A stretch of 64,000 nt of DNA, from assembly GCA_033239005.1 (NCBI GenBank), contig BSQZ01000030.1:4896001-4960000 (forward strand), in the 5' to 3' direction. Within the stretch, counting starts at the first letter, position 1. Each line of letters opens with the position of its first letter. The notes under the pieces were generated by a model, which saw nothing but the letters and a program-made list of their open reading frames with translations, did no database searches and was not told the DNA's origin. Positions 1-12,000 of the stretch are shown piece after piece. Both the position numbers and the translations under genes were made by a program. The stretch comes from Lamellibrachia satsuma (Eukaryota > Annelida > Polychaeta > Sabellida > Siboglinidae).

Positions 1-125
1 ATGATCTTCCTTCTCAGCAACAATCACATGGTCTTCCTCCTCAGCAACAATCACATGGTCTTCCTTCTCAGCAACAATCACATGATCTTCCTTCTCAGCA
101 ACAATCACATGGTCTTCCTCCTCTA
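1..125. repeat. 27-bp tandem array, about 4.6 copies
   Basis: Unit contains TCTTCCTTCTCAGCAACAAT. The array is cut by the window edge. Confidence 0.9.
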
Positions 126-182
126 CTCCAGCAGTTCGCGAAAACTAAATGAAAAGCACCATTGTTTGTGCAACTACATGTT

Positions 183-871
183 GGCTATTGGATGGCGTGA
201 CACATGACTGGTATGTGTGCTGACCAATAGCCACTCCTCTGACACATGACTGGTATGTGTGCTGACCAATAGCCACTCCTCTGACACATGACTGGTATGT
301 GTGCTGACCAATAGCCACTCCTCTGACACATGACTGGTATGTGTGCTGACCAATAGCCACTCCTCTGACACATGACTGGTATGTGTGCTGACCAATAGCC
401 ACTCCTCTGACACATGACTGGTATGTGTGCTGACCAATAGCCACTCCTCTGACACATGACAGGTATGTGTGCTGACCAATAGCCACTCCTCTGACACATG
501 ACTGGTATGTGTGCTGACCAATAGCCACTCCTCTGACACATGACTCGTATGTGTGCTGACCAATAGCCACTCCTCTGACACATGACTGGTATGTGTGCTG
601 ACCAATAGCCACTCCTCTGACACATGACAGGTATGTGTGCTGACCAATAGCCACTCCTCTGACACATGACTGGTATGTGTGCTGACCAATAGCCACTCCT
701 CTGACACATGACTGGTATGTGTGCTGACCAATAGCCACTCCTCTGACACATGACTGGTATGTGTGCTGACCAATAGCCACTCCTCTGACACATGACTGGT
801 ATGTGTGCTGACCAATAGCCACTCCTCTGACACATGACTGGTATGTGTGCTGACCAATAGCCACTCCTCTA
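183..871. repeat. 42-bp tandem array, 16 copies
   Basis: Unit starts TGACACATGACTGGTATGTG; copies differ by single bases. Unit length divisible by three keeps all minus frames open; no protein is implied. Confidence 0.97.
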
Positions 872-885
872 ATTGTTAGGCAGCA

Positions 886-1340
886 GTGTCACAAGGCTCA
901 CACCAATGGTCGGAGGCGTACAAGAAGATGGGCGGTGTCGACCTTTCTGACCAGATGAACTTGTATCACAAGCTGGCGAAGAATAGCTTCAAATGGTGGA
1001 AGAAAATTGTCTTTGATCTCCTGTTGACAGCGGTGGTGAGGTCTCACATCCTACACCTGTTGACAGCGGTGGTGAGGTCTCACATCCTACACCTGTTGAC
1101 AGCGGTGGTGAGGTTTCACATCCTACACCTGTTGACAGCGGTGGTGAGGTCTCACATCCTACACTGGTCGTCTGCCGTTGTGAAGTCAGACTTTTGGCTG
1201 CAGTTGACAGAGCAATGGCTTGAGGGCTATGAACGCCACAGTGTTGCACCTGGAAAACCCAGTACTGCCGAGGACACTCCTCTACGACTCTGGATGACAC
1301 TTCATGGAGCATCGTGGGAAGTTGACAGAATGTGTAATGT
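886..1340 (+). mobile_element. piggyBac (PGBD4-like, DDE_Tnp_1_7) transposase remnant with internally repeated core
   Basis: The frame reads EAYKKMGGVDLSDQMNLYHK then FKWWKKIVFDLLLTAVVRSH, the typical GGVD..DQ...Y.....KWWK motif of piggyBac transposases. The following segment LLTAVVRSHILH (36 bp) is repeated four times at about 1020-1165, then FWLQLTEQWLEGYE continues. Around 1285-1304 the frame shifts before HFMEHRGKLTE, which fits the ERHF motif of the family. Only about 150 codons remain and the C-terminal Cys-rich domain is not seen. It lies in an intron upstream of the first window exon. It is a dead fragment. Confidence 0.7.
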
Positions 1341-1402
1341 ACACAGAGTGTCTAATGTACACAGAGTGTAACGTACAAAGAGTGTGTAATGTACACAGAG
1401 CG
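1318..1402. repeat. ~19-bp array, about 4 copies
   Basis: Repeats of AATGTACACAGAGTGT directly after the piggyBac remnant. Confidence 0.8.
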
Positions 1403-1440
1403 ACAAGGTGGCAAGGCAAACGTTCATCATTCCATTGCAA

Positions 1441-2335
1441 AATGTTTGTGCTCCCAGACTCCCTATGTGTGTGCCCCCAGACTCCCTATGTGTGTGCCCC
1501 CAGATGCCCTGTGTGTGTGCCCCCAGATGCCCTATATGTGTGTCCCCAGACTCTCTATGTGTGTGCCCCCAGACTCCCTGTGTGTGTGCCCCCAGACTCC
1601 CTATGTGTGTGCCCCCAGATGCCCTGTGTGTGTTCCCCCAGATGCTGTATGTGTGTGCCCCCAGACGCCCTGTGGGTTTGCCCCCACATGTCCTATGTAT
1701 GTGCCCCCAGACCCCCTATGTGTGTGCCCCCAGACCCCCTATGTGTGTGCCCCCAGACTCCCTATGTGTGTGTGCCCCCAGACTCCCTATGTGTGTGCCC
1801 CCAGACCCCCTATGTGTGTGCCCCCAGATGCCCTATATGTGTGTCCCCAGACTCCCTATGTGTGTGCCCCCAGACTCCCTGTGTGTGTGCCCCCAGACTC
1901 CCTATGTGTGTGCCCCCAGACTCCCTATGTGTGTGCCCCCAGACTCCCTGTGTGTGTGCCCCCAGACTCCCTATGTGTGTGCCCCCAGACTCCCTGTGTG
2001 TGTGCCCCCAGACTCCCTATGTGTGTGCCCCCAGACTCCCTGTGTGTGCCCCCAGATGCCCTGTGTGTGTGCCCCCAGATGCCGTATGTGTATGCCCCCA
2101 GACTCCCTATGTGTGTGCCCCCAGATGCCCTATGTGTATGCCCCAAGACTCCCTATGTGTGTGCCCCCAGACTCCCAATGTGTTTGCCCCCAGACGCCCT
2201 ATGTGTGTGCACCCAGATGCCCTATGTGTGTGCCCCCAGACACCCTATGTGTGTGCCCCCAGATGCCCTATGTGTGTGCCCCCAGACGGCCTATGTGTGT
2301 GCCCCCAGACGGCCTATGTGTGTGCCCCCACTATT
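1441..2335. repeat. 23-bp tandem array, about 39 copies
   Basis: Unit CCCTATGTGTGTGCCCCCAG plus ACT, with AT(G)CC variants. C-rich on + strand. Confidence 0.96.
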
Positions 2336-2349
2336 AGCAGCAGCATAGA

Positions 2350-2512
2350 TGTTCATTGAGTAACAAGTATTCGGTGCTGTGGCACCAGATGGATGAAGGA
2401 CTGTACTTGTTCATTGAGCAACAAGTATTCGGTGCTGTGGCACCAGATGGATGAAGGACTGTACTTGTTCATTGAGTAACAAGTATTCGGTGCGGTGGCA
2501 CCAGATGGATGT
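2350..2512. repeat. 58-bp tandem array, about 2.8 copies
   Basis: Unit starts GTTCATTGAGTAACAAGTAT. Confidence 0.92.
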
Positions 2513-2727
2513 TAAGTTAACATATAGCCCAGCATCCAAGGGTTAAGTTAACATATAACCCAGCATCCAAGGGTTAAGTTAACATATAGCCCAGCATCCA
2601 AGGGTTAGGTTAACATATAGCCCAGCATCCAAGGGTTAAGTTAACATATAGCCCAGCATCCAAGGGTTAAGTTAACATATAGCCCAGCATCCAAGGGTTA
2701 AGTTAACATATAGCCCAGCATCCAAGG
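2511..2727. repeat. 31-bp tandem array, 7 copies
   Basis: Unit starts GTTAAGTTAACATATAGCCC; very uniform. Confidence 0.95.
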
Positions 2728-2744
2728 CTCAGAGGGCTGTTCCG

Positions 2745-2862
2745 AGTACTTTATGTTGCCATGTTGTGGTATGGGTAGGTGAACTTTGACATGGGGTTGT
2801 GTTGCCACGTTGTGGTATGGGTAGGTAAACTTTGACATGGGGTTGTGTTGCCAGGTTGTGGG
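2745..2862. repeat. ~46-bp junction-type array at the acceptor of USP9X exon 1
   Basis: GTTGCC(A/C/T)GTTGTGG occurs three times; only the last has the AG (GTTGCCAGGTTGTGG) and is the real acceptor plus exon start. Confidence 0.85.
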
Positions 2863-3028
2863 GTGAACCAGTGAACCTGAGGGAGCAGCACGATGCCCTG
2901 GAGTTCTTCAACAGCCTTGTCGACAGTCTGGACGAGGCTCTCAAGTCCCTTGGCTACACCTCCATCCTCAGCAAGGTAATGGGCGGCTCCTTCGCTGACC
3001 AGAAGATCTGCAAAGACTGTCCACACAG
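2855..3028 (+). CDS. USP9X: USP9X exon 1 of window: catalytic domain, first zinc-ribbon Cys pair
   Basis: Acceptor TTGCCAG before 2855; donor AG|GTCAGT after 3028. Reads [18 protein letters not shown] and later [20 protein letters not shown] is the first Cys pair of the USP zinc ribbon. Begins with the last base of a split Arg codon, so the preceding exon is upstream of the window. Confidence 0.95.
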
Positions 3029-6000
3029 GTCAGTGACTGTCCCATGGTGTCACACTAATCTTTAATTCATGCATTTGCACAGGTTCTCTTAAAGACTGTG
3101 TTATCTAACATCTGCACAGGTTCTCTTAAAGACCGTGTGTTGTCTAACATCTGCACAGGTTCTCTTAAAGACCGTGTGTTGTCTAACATCTGCACAATTT
3201 CTCTTAAAGACCGTGTGTTGTCTAACATCTGCACAGGTTCTCTTAAAGACCGTGTGTTGTCTAACATCTGCACAGGTTCTCTTAAAGACCGTGTGTTGTC
3301 TAACATCTGGACAGGTTCTCTTAAAGACCGTGTGTTGTCTAACATCTGCACAGGTTCTCTTAAAGACCGTGTGTTGTCTAACATCTGCACAGGTTCTCTT
3401 AAAGACCGTGTGTTGTCTAACATCTGCACAATTTCTCTTAAAGACCGTGTGTTGTCTAACATCTGCACAGGTTCTCTTAAAGACCGTGTGTTGTCTAACA
3501 TCTGCACAGGTTCTCTTAAAGACCGTGTGTTGTCTAACATCTGCACAGGTTCTCTTAAAGACCGTGTGTTGTCTAACATCTGCACAGGTTCTCTTAAAGA
3601 CCGTGTGTTGTCTAACATCTGGACAGGTTCTCTTAAAGACCGTGTGTTGTCTAACATCTGCACAGGTTCTCTTAAAGACCGTGTGTTGTCTAACATCTGC
3701 ACAGGTTCTCTTAAAGACCGTGTGTTGTCTAACATCTGGACAGGTTCTTTTAAAGACCGTGTGTTGTCTAACATCTGCACAGGTTCTCTTAAAGACCGTG
3801 TGTTGTCTAACATCTGGACAGGTTCTTTTAAAGACCGTGTGTTGTCTAACATCTGGACCAAGTTTGAAGGACAATGACAGTCGTGTGATAGGCTAGCTAA
3901 TGATTCTAATGGTGACTCTGTCAAATTCGTTCTGTCACTGGTTGTCTGTCATGTTCTGTCACTGGTGGTTGTTATGTCACTGGTGTCTGTGTCATGTTAT
4001 GTCACTGATGTCTCGTGTTATGTCACTGGTGTCTGTCATGTTATAACTGGTTTCTGTGTCATGTTCTGTCACTGGGGTCTTTGTCATGCTATGTCACTGG
4101 TGTCTGTGTCGTGTTCTGTCACTGGTGTTTGTCATGTTCTGTTCCAGGTATTCACGTGAGGAACCCTTCACGGCACTCAACATTGAAATCCGCAACCAGC
4201 AGAACCTGCTCGAGTCGCTGGAGCAGTATGTCAAAGGAGACCTGTTAGAGGGCGCCAATGCATACCACTGCGAAAAGTGCTGTAAAAAGGTGAGTGACAC
4301 TCCGGGTGTTAGCGGTAGTGTCTCCCGTTGTAATAGTGAGTGACACTCCGGGTGTTAGCGGTAGTGTCTCCCGTTGTAATAGTGAGTGACACTCCGAGTG
4401 TTAGCGGTAGTGTCTCCCATTGTAATAATGAGTGACACTCCGGGTGTTAGTGGTAGTGTCTCCCGTTGTAATAGTGAGTGACACTCCGGGTGTTAGCGGT
4501 AGTGTCTCCCGTTGTAATAGTGAGTGACACTCCGGGTGTTAGCGGTAGTGTCTCCTGTTGTAATAGTGAGTGACACTCCGAGTGTTAGCGGTAGTGTCTC
4601 CCGTTGTAATAGTTCCTCATCTGCAGGTCGAATAGCCTTCTACAGTTCTCATCATGAACTGTTCATTGATCCAGAGATACCTGATAGAAACAGCCTGGAT
4701 CTATTTATGTTCAGTTATACATGTGTACAGGTGGACATTATAAAGATATCTACTAACAAGTCTGTAGTTGTGTTATCTGTACAGGTGGACATTATAAAGA
4801 TATCTACTAACAAGTCTGTAGTTGTGTTATCTGTACAGGTGGACATTATAAAGATATCTACTGACAAGTCTGTAGTTGTGTTATCTGTACAGGTGGACAT
4901 TATAAAGATATCTACTGACAAGTCTGTAGTTGTGTTATCTGTACAGGTGGACATTATAAAGATATCTACTGACAAGTCTGTAGTTGTGTTATCTGTACAG
5001 ATGGACATTATAAAGATATCTACTGACAAGTCTGTAGTTGTGTTCTCTGTAAAGGTGGACTTTATAAAGATACTAAAATAGTATGTAGTTCTGTCTCTGT
5101 ACAGGTGGACATTATAAAGACACTGTCACAGAGTCTGTAGTTGTGTTCTCTGTAAAGGTGGACATAAAGAGACTAAAATAGTATGTAGTTATGTTCTCTG
5201 TACAGGTGGATGTCATAAAGAGACTGCCAAAGAGTTTATAGTTGTGCTCTCTGTACAGATGTATACTGTAAAGATACTATCGCGGAGTTGTGTTCTCTGT
5301 ACAGGTGGACACTGTAAAGAGACTGTGTATCAAGAAACTGCCACCACTACTTGCCATTCAGTTGAAGCGCTTCGGTTATGACTGGGAACGGTAGGTCATT
5401 ATATCACACCATCTCTCTACAAAGACTGTCTGATCTCTGGTGACATTATAGATGTGGTCGCAATGCACAGGTCAGTTGCTGAACTGTAGTAATGAGTGGT
5501 TGTAGTGTACATGAAACCATTGCATTTGTAGCAGTCGGGAACTGATCATATTGAACTAGAAGGATGTTTACCAAAACTACCTTCATTGGACTTGATGCGT
5601 TATCAGGTCTATTCTGTGGGGACCCACAATGTAAACAGTCATACTTGATGCAGTATCAGGTCTATTCTGTGGGGACCCACAACGTAAACAGTCATACTTG
5701 ATGCAGTTTCAGCTCTATTCTGTGGGGACCCACAACGTAAACAGTCATACTTGATGCAGTATCAGGTCTATTCTGTGGGGACCCACAACGTAAACAGTCA
5801 TACTTGATGCAGTATCAGGTCTATTCTGTGGGGACCCACAACGTAAACAGTCATACTTGATGCAGTATCAGGTCTATTCTGTGGGGACCCACAATGTAAT
5901 TAGTCAGACTTGATGCAATATCATCTCTATTATATGGGGACCCACAATGTAAATAGTCAGATTTGTACCCTCCAAAGCAATTGGAGCCACTTCATTATGT

Positions 6001-9000
6001 CCCTACATGTTTCATTTTCACACATTGTGTGAGGTTACATTGAGACTGTTGTCTTGCAGGGAGTGTGCCTTCAAGTTCAATGACTACTTTGTTACATTGA
6101 GACTGTTGTCTTGCAGGGAGTGTGCCATCAAGTTCAATGACTACTTTGTTACATTGAGACTGTTGTCTTGCAGGGAGTGTGCCTTCAAGTTCAATGACTA
6201 CTTTGTTACATTGAGACTGTTGTCTTGCAGGGAGTGTGCCATCAAGTTCAATGACTACTTTGTTACATTGAGACTGTTGTCTTGCAGGGAGTGTGCCATC
6301 AAGTTCAATGACTACTTTGAGTTCCCACGCCAGTTTGACATGGAACCATTCACAGTTCAAGGTCTCGCAAAGATAGAAGGTAATTGGACACTCACTGTAT
6401 CACTGTTGGACACTCCCTTTATCATGGTTGGACACTCCCTTTATCATGGTTGGACACTCACTGTATCACTGTTGGACACTTACTGTATCACTGTTGGCCA
6501 CTCACTGTATCACTGTTGGACACTCACTGTATCACTGTTGGACACTCACTGTATCACTGTTGGACACTTACTGTATCAATGTTGGACACTCACTGTTGGA
6601 CACTTGCTGTAATACAGTTGGACACTCACTGTATCACTGTTGGACACTCACTGCTGGATTATCACTGTTGGACACTCACTGCTGGATACTCACTGTTGGA
6701 CACTCACTGTATCACTGTTGGATAATTGCTGTATCACTGTTAGACACTCGCTGTATCAATGTTGGACATTCACTGTATCACTGTTGGACACTCACTGTAT
6801 CACTGTTACACAGTCACTGCATCACTGTTGGACACTCGCTGCATCACTGTTTGACACTCACTGTATCACTGTTGGACACTTGCTGTATCACTGTTGGACA
6901 CTCGCTGTATCAATGTTGGACACTCACTGTATCACTGTTGGACACTTGCTGTATCACTGTTGGACACTCGCTGTATCACTGTTGGACACTTGCTGTATCA
7001 CTGTTGGACACTCACTGTATCACTGTTGGACTCTCACTGTTTCACTGTTGGACACTCACTGTATCACTGTTGGACACTCGCTGTATCACTGGATGCTCAC
7101 TGTGACACTGTTGGACACTTGCTGTATTACTATTGGACACCCACAGGATGTGACATGTGTCTCTATTGGACACTCACAGGATGTTATGTGTATCTCTATT
7201 GGACACTCACAGCATGTGACGTGTATCTCTATTGGACACTTACAAGAGGATGTGACGTGTTGGACACTCACAAGATGTGATGTGTATCTCTATTGGACAC
7301 TCACAGCATGTGACGTGTATCTCTATTGGACACTCGCGGGATGTGACATGTATCTCTACTGGACACTTACAGGATGCGACGTGTATCTCTATTGGACACT
7401 TACAAGAGGATGTGACATGTATTTCTATTGGACACTCACAAGATGTGACGTGTATCTCTATTGGACACTCGTAGGATGTGACATGTATCTCTACTGGACA
7501 CTTACAGGATGTGACATGTATCTCTATTGGACACTTACAAGAGGATGTTACGTGTATTTCTATTGGACACTCACAGGATGTGCCATGTATATCTATTGGA
7601 CACTCACAGGATGTGACCTGTATCTCTATTGGACACTTACAGGAGGATGTGACCTGTATCTCTATTGGACACTCACATGATGTGACCTGTATCTCTATTG
7701 GACACTCACAGGATGTGACAAGTATCTCCATTGGACACTCACGGGATGTGACCTGTACCTCTATTGGACACTTACAGGAGGATGTGACCTGTATCTCTAT
7801 TGGACACTTACAGGAGGATGTGACCTGTATCTCTATTGGACACTCACATGATGTGACCTGTATCTCTATTGGACACTCCCAGGATGTGACATGTATCTCC
7901 ATTGGACACTCACAGGATGTGACATGTATCTCTATTGGACACTCACAGGATGTGACATGTATCTCTGTTGGACACTCACAGGTTGTGACATGTATCTCTA
8001 TTGGACACTTACAGGAGGATGTGACGTGTATTTCTATTGGACACTCACAGAATGTGACAGGTATCTCTATTGGACACTCACAGGATGTGACATGTATCTC
8101 TGTTGGACACTCACAGGTTGTGACATGTATCTCTATTGGACACTTACAGGAGGATGTGACGTGTATTTCTATTGGACACTCACAGAATATGACAGGTATC
8201 TCTATTGGACACTCACAGGATGTGACATGTATCTCTGTTGGACACTCACAGGTTGTGACATGTATCTCTATTGGACACTCGCGGGATGTGATGTGTATCT
8301 ATATTGGACACTCATGGGATGTGACATGTATCTGTGTTGGACACTCATGGGATGTGACCTGTATCTCTAGTGGACACTCACATGATGTGACATGTATCTG
8401 TGTTGGACACTCACAGGATGTGACATGTATCTCTATTGGGCACTCACAAGATGTGACATGTATCTCTATTGGGCACTCACAAGATGTGATGTGTATTTCT
8501 ATTGGATACACACAGGATGTGATGTGTATCTCTGTTGGCCACCCACAGAATGTGACTTGTAACTCTATTGGTCACCCACGTGATGTAACGTGTGTCTCTA
8601 TTGGACATGTTCATTGCGGCCTGGTATCATCTGGTGCACCTATGGATCTTGTGTCTGATGTGACACAACAGCAGAACACTGGACGGGTAGATCACAGGAC
8701 CAATAAGTGATTCTCATTCTGATTGTCAACTTCAGGTGAGCTGATTGCGGACGAGGACGAGATGAGTGACGAAAAGACAGTTGACATGTGCACCAAGTAT
8801 CGTCTTGTTGGTGTAGTCGTCCACAGCGGTCAAGCGAGTGGCGGTCACTACTACTCATACATTCTCCACAGGTAATAGTCATGATGTCTTCATCTTCTCA
8901 TTGAAGGAATATACTGTGATTGCCAACCGTTTTACGGGACATTTTAATACTGAATTTGTTAGTATTTATAATATCTCGGTTTGTTCAAAATAATATCCAT

Positions 9001-12000
9001 ACAAAATGTGTTGCTATCGTGATCTATTATCTTTTAATATTTTCAAAAATACACAATATGGTGATGAATGAAAATATGCTATTTTTACGACATGTTTTAG
9101 ATACTGCTTTACTACATATAAAAATCAACCAATTTATTTATCTATTTCTTCCCTCTATTCTAAGGAACTAGCTAGTTGTTGCCATGGTTACAGGGTTGGG
9201 GAGCAAGTGCCGAAGTGGTACAAGTTTGATGACGGAGAAGTCAGTGAGTGCAAGATGGACGATGATGAGGAGATGAAGAACCAGTGCTTCGGGGGCGAGT
9301 ACCTCGGGGAAGTGTTTGACCATATGATGAAGAGGTGAAGACCACATCCACGCAACTACCACATCCACACAACTCATATCCACGCAACTACCACATCCAT
9401 GCAACTACTTCATCCAATCAACTACCACATCCACGCAGCTACCACATCCACACAGCTATCACATCCATGCAACTACCTCATCCAACATCCACACTACTCT
9501 ACCACATCCACACGACTACCACATCCACACGACTACCACATCCACATGACTACCCCATCCAAACAACTACCACATCCACATAACTCTACCACATCAACAC
9601 GACTCTACCACATCAACACAACTACCACATCCACACAACTCTACCACATCAACGCAACTACCACATCAACGCAACTACCACATCCACACAACTCTACCAC
9701 ATCACAACTACCATATCCATGCAACTCTATCAAATCCACGCAACTATCACATCCACATATCTCTACCACATCCACACAATTCTACCACATCACAACTACC
9801 ACATTAATGCAACCCTACCACATCAACACAACTAATACATCTATACAACTACCACATCAACACAACTCTACCACATCCACACAACTAATACACCCACACA
9901 ACTGCCACATCAACATAACTACCACATCAACACAACTGTACCACATCCACACAACTCTACCACATCCACACAACTCAACCACATTCACCCAACTACCACA
10001 TCCACACAACTCTACCACATCCACACAACTACCACATCAACACAACTACCATATCCACACAACTCTACCACATCCATGCAACTTTTTTTTGGGAGAAATC
10101 ACTAAGTGGATAGACGTGGGATCGCCAGTAGATATTATCTACTTAGATTTTCAGAAAGCTTTTGACAAAGTGCCACATCAAAGATTACTACTTAAATTAA
10201 AAGCCCATGGTATCGGGGACAGCATAACTGACTGGATAGAACAATGGCTGACTGACAGAAGACAACGAGTTGTAGTAGATGGAGAAGTTTCAAATTGGAA
10301 ATCGGTTTTGAGTGGGGTACCTCAAGGATCAGTATTAGGACCTATATTATTCTTAATTTATATCAATGACTTGGACGACAGTATAACAAGTAACGTACTG
10401 AAATTTGCGGATGACACAAAACTGTTTAGAAAGGTTAATACTGATGGTGATAAACAACATTTACAAAACGATCTAGACAGATTAGTGAAATGGTCTGAGA
10501 AATGGCAGATGTTGTTCAATTTTGGGAAATGTAAATGCCTACATACAGGACATGGGAACTCGAATGTAAACTATAAACTGGGAGATACTGTTCTGGGTAC
10601 TACTGTAAAAGAAAAGGACTTAGGAGTTACAATAAGCGCTGATATGAAAGTTTCAGAGCAGTGTGGTATTGCAGCGTCAAAGGGTAATCAAATTCTTGGA
10701 TTGATTAGAAGAAACATAACATACAAGGGAAAAAAGTTAATTATACCTCTTTATAAAGCAATAGTTAGACCTCATTTAGAATACTGTATACAAGCATGGA
10801 GACCATATCGTAAGAAGGATATAGATACGCTTGAACGCATACAAAGGAGAGCAACTAAAATGATTCCAGAACTGAGAGACCTTAGTTATGAAGAACGCCT
10901 GAAAGAATGTGGTTTAACAACTCTACAGACAAGGAGGTTAAGAGGAGATCAGATTGAAGTTTTTAAGATATTGAATGGGTATGAAAATATTGATAGAAAT
11001 ATGTTTTTCTCACTCAATAAGGATAGCAGAACTAGAGGACATGATGTAAAATTAGTAAAGGATCAATGTAGATTGGACATCAGGAAGCACTCGTTCTCAC
11101 AGAGGACAATAAATGAATGGAACAAATTGTCTACAGATTGTGTAACTGCTAGCAGCATGAATATGTTTAAAAACAAGGTCGACACATATCTCAGGAGGGC
11201 GGGTTATAAGTAGATGAACATTGTTGGACTCTCGATAAGCCAATGGCTTCCTTGTCCACTTGCCATCTGGGCCTTTGGCTTGGATGGCAAATCTTGTTAA
11301 ATCTTGTTAAAACTACCTTCATGTGACATGTATTGTGTGCTGTAGACTGTCATGTGACATGTGTTGTGTGCTGTAGACTGTCATGTGACGTGTTGTGTGC
11401 TGTAGACTGTAATGTGACGTGTTGTGTGCTGTAGACTGTCATGTGACGTGTTGTGTGCTGTAGACTGTCATGTGACATGTCGTGTACTGTAGACTGTCAT
11501 GTGACGTGTCATGTGCTGTAGAATGCAGTACAGGAAGCAGAAGAAGTGGTGGAACGCCTACATCCTGTTCTACGAGCGCATGGATGAGTTTGAGCATGAG
11601 CGAGAGAAGGAACTGACCAAGAGTATGCAGGACCTCAGCATTGGTGAGTCCTGGGACAGCTACAGCCGTCAACTGATTCATTAATGTCAACGAGCCTCAG
11701 GTATTGAGACATTGAAGCACAGTCAGGTCTTTCTGCAGTGTCTTCTTATGGTCTCGTTATATATTGGGTGTTATAATTGTCTTCTTACGGTCTCGTTATA
11801 TATTGGTTGTTATAATTGTCTTCTTACGGTCTCGTTATATATTGGTTGTTATAATTGTTCACACAAAAATACTATTTTTATGTTCCTTGAATGTGTAGAA
11901 ATTCTGGTTTCTATTAGACATAGTTTACATCTCAAGAAATTAGTTGTTGTCTCCAAATCTACCGTCAGTATCTCACAGCCTCCATCAATGGACTGGCTTT

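Noticed and set aside
145..864. Minus-strand 239-residue repeat protein AIGQHTYQSCVRGV
   Set aside because: A 42-bp satellite is open in every frame by arithmetic; not a protein family.
183..871. CRISPR-like regular repeats here and elsewhere
   Set aside because: Repeats are head to tail with no unique spacers, and the DNA is clearly eukaryotic.
1..2854. A USP9X exon with the catalytic Cys box
   Set aside because: Looked for NAGATCYMN-type coding in all frames; only arrays and the piggyBac remnant are present.
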